9,366 bases of DNA from NCBI GenBank assembly GCA_905235825.1, contig CAJONH010000280.1, forward strand, positions 1 to 9,366, in the 5' to 3' direction. Position 1 is the first letter of the stretch, and the number at the start of each line of letters is the position of its first letter. This DNA comes from Candidatus Gastranaerophilales bacterium. GTDB taxonomy: Bacteria > Cyanobacteriota > Vampirovibrionia > Gastranaerophilales > Gastranaerophilaceae. Of this stretch, positions 1 through 5,299 are shown in pieces. Below the pieces are notes generated by a model, which saw nothing but the letters and a program-made list of their open reading frames with translations, was not told where the DNA came from and ran no database searches. A program made the position numbers and the translations under genes.

Positions 1-33
1 CCACAGTCATATATGGTTGAAAACAAAATTTAA
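1..33 (+). CDS. Possible 3' end of an upstream gene (partial)
   Basis: One + strand frame reads ten codons from the window edge (PQSYMVENKI) to a TAA at 31-33. It is followed 26 bases later by an intrinsic terminator, which is what the tail of a co-directional upstream gene would look like. Ten residues are far too few to identify a family, and another + frame also stays open from the edge. I infer a gene end mainly from the terminator. The product is unknown. Confidence 0.3.
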   Translation, partial: PQSYMVENKI

Positions 34-59
34 ATTTTATCCTTTTTTCGTATTTCTTC

Positions 60-88
60 GGAGGAATTTCTATTCCTCCTTTTTATTT
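60..88 (+). terminator. Rho-independent terminator upstream of glyA
   Basis: GGAGGAAT (60-67) pairs perfectly with ATTCCTCC (72-79) around a four-base TTCT loop, and is followed by a T-rich tail (TTTTTATTT, 80-88). The tail lies on the + strand, so this ends a transcript entering from the left and insulates the glyA promoter. Confidence 0.8.
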
Positions 89-115
89 GTATAAAATCAG
101 GGAAGTAATTTTAAG

Positions 116-144
116 TTCTTATATTTATACAATTATGCTATAAT
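116..144 (+). promoter_or_regulatory. Extended -10 promoter of glyA
   Basis: A perfect TATAAT at 139-144 is preceded by TGC (136-138), the extended -10 signature. With a 17-bp spacer the -35 hexamer would be TTCTTA (116-121), a poor match, so the promoter probably depends on the extended -10. The start would lie near 151, giving a leader of about 30 nt. A weak Shine-Dalgarno (AAAGGT, 165-170) lies 11 nt before the ATG at 182. No riboswitch fits in this short leader. Confidence 0.65.
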
Positions 145-181
145 AGCTTTATTAGTAAAATAATAAAGGTTAGAAAAAAGT

Positions 182-1423
182 ATGGAAATAGAAGTAATAA
201 GACAGACTGACAGTGAAGTTGCCGATTTAATTGAAAAAGAATTAAAAAGACAGCAGACTACAATCGAGTTAATTGCGAGTGAAAATTTTACATCTCCTGC
301 CGTTATGGCTGCATGCGGCAGTGTATTAACAAATAAATATGCAGAAGGGAAACCATATAAAAGATTTTATAACGGGTGTGAGAATGTTGATAAAATTGAA
401 GAATTAGCAGTTGCAAGAGCAAAAAAATTATTTGGAGCCGAACATGCTAATGTTCAGCCTCATTCAGGAGCACAGGCTAACATGGCTGTATTTATGTATG
501 CTGTAAAACCGGGTGATACAGTTATGGGAATGGATTTATCAAACGGAGGACATCTTTCACACGGTTCGCCTGTTAATTTTTCAGGACTATATTTTAATAT
601 AATTTCATACGGAATAAATAAAAAAGGTGAAATTGACTATGATAATGTACGGGAGCTGGCACTAAAACATAAACCCAAACTTATTATTTGCGGTGCAAGC
701 AACTATTCAAAAATAATAGATTTCAAAAAGTTTAAAGAAATAGCAGATGAAATTGGTTCATTTTTACTTGCAGATATAGCACATATAGCAGCATTAGTAG
801 CAGCGGGAGAACATCCGAGTCCTGTCCCTTATGCTGATTTCGTTACAACTACAACTCATAAAACATTGAGAGGCCCCAGAGGCGGAATTATAATGTGTAA
901 AGAAAAACATGCTGCAGGTATTGATAAAGCAGTATTTCCGGGAATGCAAGGCGGACCTTTGGAACATATTATCGCAGGTAAAGCAATTGCATTAAAAGAA
1001 GCCTTATCTCCCGAATTTAAAAAATACGCTCATCAGGTTGTATTAAATGCTAAGGCACTTGCAAAATCATTGATGGACGAAGGTCTTGATATTGTTGGAA
1101 ACGGTACCGATAACCATTTAATGACTTTAGATTTAAGAAAAACAGGAAAAACCGGAAAAGATATAGCAAACCTGCTTGAAAAAGCAGGAATTACCGCAAA
1201 TAAAAATACGGTTCCTAATGACCCTCAAAGTCCTTTCGTAACCAGCGGAGTAAGACTTGGTTCGCCTGCCGTTACGACAAGAGGATTTAAAGAAGAAGAT
1301 ATGATTGAAGTTGGTAAAATTATTGCAGAAGTTGTAAAACTTGAAAATAATGATGATGAAGCAAAATTAAAGGAACTTAAAGCTCGTTCACTAAAGTTGT
1401 GCGAAAAGCATCCCTTATATTAA
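182..1423 (+). CDS. glyA: Serine hydroxymethyltransferase
   Basis: Cytosolic PLP enzyme that interconverts serine + tetrahydrofolate with glycine + 5,10-methylene-THF, the main source of one-carbon units. The whole 413-aa chain aligns by eye with bacterial GlyA, at the usual length. Visible landmarks are IELIASENFTSP near 28, NKYAEGKPYKRFYNGCENVD (51-70), the VQPHSGAQAN block (91-100) and GGHLSHGSPVNFSG (122-135). The PLP-contacting Asp198/His201 lie in LADIAHIAALVAAG, the Schiff-base lysine Lys227 in TTTTHKTLRGPRGG, and Arg358 in SGVRLGSPAVTTRG binds the substrate carboxylate. The Gly of the usual AHVAGLVAAG is Ala here, and YYGGCE reads FYNGCE; both are mild divergence. It is flanked by terminators on both sides and so is probably transcribed alone. 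The ATG at 182 fits the family N-terminus. Confidence 0.97.
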   Translation: MEIEVIRQTDSEVADLIEKELKRQQTTIELIASENFTSPAVMAACGSVLTNKYAEGKPYKRFYNGCENVDKIEELAVARAKKLFGAEHANVQPHSGAQANMAVFMYAVKPGDTVMGMDLSNGGHLSHGSPVNFSGLYFNIISYGINKKGEIDYDNVRELALKHKPKLIICGASNYSKIIDFKKFKEIADEIGSFLLADIAHIAALVAAGEHPSPVPYADFVTTTTHKTLRGPRGGIIMCKEKHAAGIDKAVFPGMQGGPLEHIIAGKAIALKEALSPEFKKYAHQVVLNAKALAKSLMDEGLDIVGNGTDNHLMTLDLRKTGKTGKDIANLLEKAGITANKNTVPNDPQSPFVTSGVRLGSPAVTTRGFKEEDMIEVGKIIAEVVKLENNDDEAKLKELKARSLKLCEKHPLY

Positions 1424-1442
1424 AAATAAAATTTTTCTTTAT

Positions 1443-1478
1443 AAAAACACAGTGAAGAATTTTTTCACTGTGTTTTTT
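1443..1478. terminator. Bidirectional intrinsic terminator between convergent genes
   Basis: CACAGTGAA (1448-1456) pairs perfectly over 9 bp with TTCACTGTG (1464-1472). An A-run (1443-1447) lies on the left and a T-run (1473-1478) on the right, so the hairpin carries a U-tract in both directions. It can end glyA on the + strand, 20 bases after its stop, and the minus-strand operon that ends at 1557. Confidence 0.85.
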
Positions 1479-1490
1479 ATAGTGTTAAAC

Positions 1491-1536
1491 AGTTATTTTT
1501 CAAAGATTTTAATTTTAAAATCATTGAAAAATAGTT
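1491..1536. repeat. Long AT-rich palindrome
   Basis: The arms 1491-1512 and 1515-1536 are inverted repeats of about 22 bases with one mismatch (A1504/A1523) and two G-T wobbles near the base. Key pairs are G1505-C1522 and C1501-G1526. It has no adjoining U-tract, so it is not itself a classical terminator. It may stabilise the 3' end of the minus-strand operon or form a cruciform between the convergent genes. Confidence 0.6.
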
Positions 1537-1556
1537 ACATTTTTAACCGGTATAAA

Positions 1557-2186
1557 TTACAAGTGCAATTTTTTTAATAAATCCTGCATAAAAAATTTTA
1601 TTCGTTTTTGATAATTTTTATCTCTTAATTCGGTTAAAATATCAACAAATTCTTTTTCTGTTAATATTGTTTCCATAATTTCATTTTTGCCTATGGAGTG
1701 TACCAATTTACTCCCCTTAGTTGCCTGCAAAGCTGTTCTAAATTCGGCATCAGCATCATATTTTGCATTATATGCTCTTTTAAGTAAATCCGAAAACTCT
1801 TTAGAACCCCTTTCATAGCTTTTTCCATTCCAATAGGCGGTACCGGGGGTATAAATTCCTTTTTTCTTTAGTTTATGCCCTATTTTTTTAGCCTGATAAC
1901 CTACTAATTGACATATATCCTCCTGCTGTTTTACATCCGGAGTTTTTAATGCCTGCAAAAAACCTTCCATAGAATTAATTTTTTTGCCGTCCAATGTAAA
2001 ATGCGATTCTGTAAAATTACTGAGTATACCTTCTGGAAAGGCATCAGTACTACCTATATCTACTGTTTTTATAAATTTATCAGCCATTGATTCCGTATCA
2101 CATTTAAAATAACTCTGTACTTTCTGTATAGGTCTTATGTTTTGCATAAAAGATTGATTAAAACAACTTATTTTATCTATATTCAT
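1557..2186 (-). CDS. NADAR-family (YbiA-like) N-glycosidase, last gene of the accessory operon
   Basis: Residues ~48-180 resemble the NADAR fold: ILSNF (54-58), then F-x-LDGKK and the helix NSMEGFLQALK (71-81), which corresponds to the family motif with Glu74 and Lys81. Next come LVGYQAKKIGHKLKK (94-108) and an EFRTALQATKGSKLVHS stretch (148-164), matching the family's later helix and its Leu-Val/Glu-Ser strand. Known NADAR proteins cleave N-glycosidic bonds: YbiA acts on early riboflavin intermediates, and others remove ADP-ribose from modified guanine. Here the usual D-x-x-W-G end of the last motif is not visible (GKNEIMETI instead), so activity or substrate may differ. The first ~45 residues are an extension beyond the domain. 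A good Shine-Dalgarno (AAAGGA, 8 nt spacing) supports the ATG at 2186. It lies 56 nt downstream of the preceding gene. The family call is by eye; the biological role is unknown. Confidence 0.72.
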   Translation of the reverse strand: MNIDKISCFNQSFMQNIRPIQKVQSYFKCDTESMADKFIKTVDIGSTDAFPEGILSNFTESHFTLDGKKINSMEGFLQALKTPDVKQQEDICQLVGYQAKKIGHKLKKKGIYTPGTAYWNGKSYERGSKEFSDLLKRAYNAKYDADAEFRTALQATKGSKLVHSIGKNEIMETILTEKEFVDILTELRDKNYQKRIKFFMQDLLKKLHL

Positions 2187-2242
2187 ATAACCATTCCTTT
2201 TATTTGGTTAAATGAAAACTTGTAAAAAAAAAATTTTGCGTT

Positions 2243-2899
2243 TTAATAAATAGTATATACATTTGGCTTAATATTATCATTAATTCGTATCATTTTCTTT
2301 ATTTTTGATAGAATATTAAGTTTGTCTTTTTCATCGCATACTTTGTATAAGTTTTCCCAGTTTAACAGCATAAGTCTGTTTTCAGAAGTTATTCTCCAAT
2401 TATCGGTTGAATTAACAGCATCCATATTAACATAATTTGAATTAATCATTTTTTTAAAATCGTTTAATATTTCAACTCTCTCTATTATACTTAAATCATT
2501 TAATTTTTTATCGAAAGAATATAGTCTGCCATCACTGCTGTTCAATTTTAAAACGGTTAATATGTTGTTATGCGGTAAATCAATTATATCAATTATTTTT
2601 GGTGCACATTTTACGTTCGTCTTTTCTGCAATTCTGTATCCGTTTATATTTTTTTCATAATAACTTTTCAATCCGTTAAAAACATAATAATCTTGATAAT
2701 TGTATATTCCCTGCTGAATTTTGACTAATTCACCATTATTTGACAATTTGCCGAGAACTTCAGAAACATTCCATTTGTTTAAAGAAATTTGATTTATCAA
2801 ATTACCTATAAATTCTTTTTCTGTTTTTTGGCACATTTCTAAACCTTTGTATAATATTTGTTTATTATAGTTACAGATATTCATCATACATCTTTCCAT
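2243..2899 (-). CDS. Uncharacterised protein with a degenerate phosphotransferase-like C-terminal motif
   Basis: I do not firmly recognise this 218-aa soluble protein. Residues ~145-185 carry a pattern reminiscent of aminoglycoside-phosphotransferase/protein-kinase-like active sites: a segment ending STDNWRITSENRLMLLNWEN sits where such enzymes have H-x-D...N...(I/V)DWE. The Asn of DNW is kept. The catalytic HxD is absent (NMDAV nearby), and the metal-binding Asp of DWE is Asn (LNWEN). If related, it is a pseudokinase. Upstream, VLGKLSNNGELVKIQQGIYN and GYRIAEKTN could be glycine-loop and lysine strands, but this is weak. Start choice: the longest frame begins at 2899, but a GGAAAG just inside it sits at good distance before in-frame ATGs at 2887 and 2884, so the product probably begins MMNICNYN or MNICNYN. 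The gene starts only 20-35 nt after the PRTase-like gene's stop, so translation is probably linked. Confidence 0.6.
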   Translation of the reverse strand: MERCMMNICNYNKQILYKGLEMCQKTEKEFIGNLINQISLNKWNVSEVLGKLSNNGELVKIQQGIYNYQDYYVFNGLKSYYEKNINGYRIAEKTNVKCAPKIIDIIDLPHNNILTVLKLNSSDGRLYSFDKKLNDLSIIERVEILNDFKKMINSNYVNMDAVNSTDNWRITSENRLMLLNWENLYKVCDEKDKLNILSKIKKMIRINDNIKPNVYTIY

Positions 2900-2919
2900 A
2901 TTTTACCATAATGTTTGTT

Positions 2920-4983
2920 TTAATCAATTTGATAAATAGATTTATCTTTTGAATTATTATCCGCATCTTTAATTTTATGTATACTTACGGGAGAATCATC
3001 GTTCGATGATGCGGAAATACCTGATTTATTCATATAAATAGTCAGTTGATGTTCACCATTTGTATATATCAAGTTTGTCGTAACATCGCCAAGTGCTTCT
3101 ATTTTATTTTTAGCATCAAGTTTTATTTTTGAAATACTTTGCATATTTGTTATATTAGAAGGAATTTCTTCACCTTTTGAACCGTCAGAATTTATTTTAT
3201 ATACTTTTGTTTTTTGTTCCGGTAATTTTTCTATCCAGAGATTTAATATTTCATTTTGATATCTATATTGCCCTGTAATAATTTTGGCTTCTAAATCATA
3301 TTGCTTTTGATTATATTCTAAAAAATTTTTATTACCAAGGAATAAATCTCCTTGAAAAGCAAAAATACCGGTATTTTCACTATTTTTTACAAAATTTTCA
3401 AAATCCGATGCTTTGAACTGTATTCCGTTTATATTACCTGAGCAGATATCTTTTGATTTAACCCCGAATATATCACTTATTTGACTCATTATTCCGACAT
3501 TAGTATTTGTTGCCATAACGGGTCCTACGTATGTAGTGCCGGATTTTCCATACCCGAGTAAACTTATTACAGAGGAATATCCAAGCCCGTTAAGCAAAGT
3601 TTCTTTATCTTCGGAATTTAAATTATTATAATAATTACTTGCAAATACATTCGGAAGTTTTCTTCCCGTAATATAATTTATATTGCCGCATTTATCAATA
3701 TTATTTAATGCTTTATCAACAACGGCTTCTTTTAATTTTTTCTTCATGCAGGAAGTTTTTATTATATCTTTTACGGTATTTTTGGTATTTTCATCAATAT
3801 TATCATTCTTTAATAATTGAAATAAAGTTAAAGTTTCCGCTGCTTGAAGCTCGTTTATTATTTCATCTCTTTTTTCATTATTATCTTTTGTTTCCGACCA
3901 AAGAAGTTTCAGTTCTTCTAATTTGAAACTGCCGTCATTATTCCAAAATTTTTGAGAACCCTGTGTTGATGTCAACGGTGTTAATGTAAGTGATTTTATA
4001 TTTGTTTCCGCTATAATTCCCGAAAATTCAATCAAAGAATTTCCGCTGCCTGCAAAATCATCTAAACATACAACATTTGCTCCTTCAGGTATGTCTTTTG
4101 CCTCAGTTATTAAGTGTGAATTATCAATTCCCATTTCTGTTGCAAATGTATAGCTTATTCTGTCACAGCTCTTTGAAGTATTATTTTTATCTCTGAAAAC
4201 GAAGAAATATGTATTCGGAGATTTTATATCAATTCCCTTTTTATCCAATTCTTTTTTTATATCGTGCATTAATTGAATTTCGGTATCAAAGGTATCAACA
4301 ATCATATTATCTTTTAGAAATCCCATTACTAGATTTAATGTCTTTTCATCTTTTATAAAATCCTCTAAACGTTCATTCATCAAATTTTCTGCATTATCAC
4401 TTATAGTTCCGTTTTTATTAACTAAATGCAGCGGAGAAATGTATGGTTTCATGGCTGATGAAGGCTCCCGTAAAAACATTCCGAAATTTAAACTTGAATT
4501 GTCTTTTTTAGTTCTAAAATCATAAATAATAGTATTAGGATTATTTTCTATATGTTTATCTAATTCGTTTTTAAAATCAGGATTTGTTTTATATTCTTTG
4601 TATAATAAATCATCAAATAATACTACATAGCCGTTTTCTTCATTTGCACCTCTTTTAGAAGCAAAATATGATGCAACTGCATTTAAAGAAGGAGTTCCGC
4701 CTTTTGAAGGAGTCCAAATTTCTCTATTTTGTACTAAATCTGAAAAATTTTTTTCATTCCAAACATAAGTACTTAAATTGTTTTTTGCAGTATTTTTTAA
4801 ATTCGGTTTATAAGTAATTTCAGGTAATCTTGCACCGGTAATTGCCATATCCGAATTAATATCATTATATGAAAAAACAGCAGCACTATTTCTTTGTTCT
4901 TCGGGTTTTGTCTGCTTTTTTTCAACCTGAACCGCATTTGTATTTGTATATATACCTAAATTGTAAACACCATTAACGTTCAT
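2920..4983 (-). CDS. Large protein with a phosphoribosyltransferase-like domain, first gene of the accessory operon
   Basis: 687 aa, Asn/Lys/Ser-rich, with no signal peptide or membrane segment evident. The informative motif is VVCLDDFAGSGNSL (304-317): hydrophobic strand, Asp-Asp, then a small Gly/Ser loop. This is how type I phosphoribosyltransferases present the PRPP-binding loop (usual form D-D-x-x-x-T-G-x-T). A preceding strand with a charged turn, TYFFVFRDKNNTSKSCDRIS (258-277), may be the flexible-loop half of the fold. Later blocks, LPNVFASNYYNN (443-454) and GTTYVGPVMATNTNVG (482-497), look like conserved tail motifs of large PRTase-like proteins proposed in bacterial conflict systems; that recollection is unverified. 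Residues 500-687 are unrecognised and polar. Whether it transfers a phosphoribosyl group is unknown. It heads a three-gene operon with its own promoter. The Shine-Dalgarno is weak (GGAAAA, about 9 nt before the ATG). No better internal start is visible. Confidence 0.7.
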   Translation of the reverse strand: MNVNGVYNLGIYTNTNAVQVEKKQTKPEEQRNSAAVFSYNDINSDMAITGARLPEITYKPNLKNTAKNNLSTYVWNEKNFSDLVQNREIWTPSKGGTPSLNAVASYFASKRGANEENGYVVLFDDLLYKEYKTNPDFKNELDKHIENNPNTIIYDFRTKKDNSSLNFGMFLREPSSAMKPYISPLHLVNKNGTISDNAENLMNERLEDFIKDEKTLNLVMGFLKDNMIVDTFDTEIQLMHDIKKELDKKGIDIKSPNTYFFVFRDKNNTSKSCDRISYTFATEMGIDNSHLITEAKDIPEGANVVCLDDFAGSGNSLIEFSGIIAETNIKSLTLTPLTSTQGSQKFWNNDGSFKLEELKLLWSETKDNNEKRDEIINELQAAETLTLFQLLKNDNIDENTKNTVKDIIKTSCMKKKLKEAVVDKALNNIDKCGNINYITGRKLPNVFASNYYNNLNSEDKETLLNGLGYSSVISLLGYGKSGTTYVGPVMATNTNVGIMSQISDIFGVKSKDICSGNINGIQFKASDFENFVKNSENTGIFAFQGDLFLGNKNFLEYNQKQYDLEAKIITGQYRYQNEILNLWIEKLPEQKTKVYKINSDGSKGEEIPSNITNMQSISKIKLDAKNKIEALGDVTTNLIYTNGEHQLTIYMNKSGISASSNDDSPVSIHKIKDADNNSKDKSIYQID

Positions 4984-5053
4984 GTCAGCTTATTTTCCAC
5001 AACACACACTATTATTAATATAAAAACAAATATAATAAAAAAATTTACATAGA

Positions 5054-5082
5054 ATAATAAAACAATTATTAAATGGTGTAAA
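5054..5082 (-). promoter_or_regulatory. Sigma70-type promoter of the PRTase-like/kinase-like/NADAR operon
   Basis: On the minus strand, -35 TTTACA (5077-5082, 5/6 consensus) is followed by exactly 17 bp and -10 TATTAT (5054-5059, 5/6 consensus). A transcript would begin near 5047 and carry a leader of about 64 nt before the ATG at 4983. The promoter lies just downstream of a minus-strand terminator (5092-5119), so the operon appears independent of the signalling genes to its right. Confidence 0.65.
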
Positions 5083-5091
5083 AATACCAAT

Positions 5092-5119
5092 AAAAAAAAG
5101 CCGACCAGACTTGGCGGCT
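5092..5119 (-). terminator. Intrinsic terminator (minus strand)
   Basis: Read on the minus strand, AGCCG-CC / GG-CGGCT forms a GC-rich stem with one bulged base (plus coordinates 5099-5106 with 5113-5119, loop 5107-5112). It is followed by eight uridines (A-run 5092-5099 on +). It ends either the signalling operon, whose last stop is 180 bases upstream at 5300, or the candidate small RNA that begins near 5168, or both. Confidence 0.85.
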
Positions 5120-5168
5120 ACTAGACTTATTTTGGGGGAGGGAAGTATAATGGGCTTAATGCCCTTAT
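5092..5168 (-). ncRNA. Candidate small RNA: hairpin, C-rich single strand, terminator hairpin
   Basis: Transcribed leftwards, this ~77-nt segment has a 5' hairpin (GGGC/GCCC at 5152-5155 and 5161-5164, extended by four A-T pairs with one bulge), then an unpaired C-rich stretch (CTTCCCTCCCCC, plus 5134-5145), then a GC-rich terminator with eight uridines. A minus-strand -10-like TATAAA (5173-5178) would place the start at 5166-5168, exactly at the foot of the first hairpin. The matching -35 is poor. The two-hairpin layout around a pyrimidine-rich loop is that of cyanobacterial Yfr1, which pairs with ribosome-binding sites. The actual Yfr1 core sequence is not present. The rest of the gene-free stretch (5169-5299) is AT-rich with nothing else recognisable. 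Confidence 0.45.
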
Positions 5169-5299
5169 GATATTTATATCGGTATTTTTTTATTTAAACT
5201 TTAGTATTTTTTATAACAAAATTATTAAAATCTTTGAAATCCAATAATATCAATTATTTTCGGGTTAATAAAACTTAATATATTATTTAAAATTAAAAA

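Noticed and set aside
2224..2237. A10/T4 tract between the kinase-like and NADAR genes considered as an internal terminator
   Set aside because: On the minus strand the T-run is not preceded by a GC-bearing stem. The downstream NADAR gene has no clear promoter of its own, so read-through in an operon is the simpler reading.
3708..3926. 72-codon + strand open frame
   Set aside because: It lies antisense inside the 687-aa protein's gene, is a low-complexity Leu/Phe/Tyr-rich translation of an A-rich coding strand, and has no supporting features.
5146..5151. Perfect TATAAT on the + strand
   Set aside because: No reasonable -35 lies 16-18 bp upstream, no + strand gene or terminator follows, and the bases are explained by the foot of the minus-strand hairpin.
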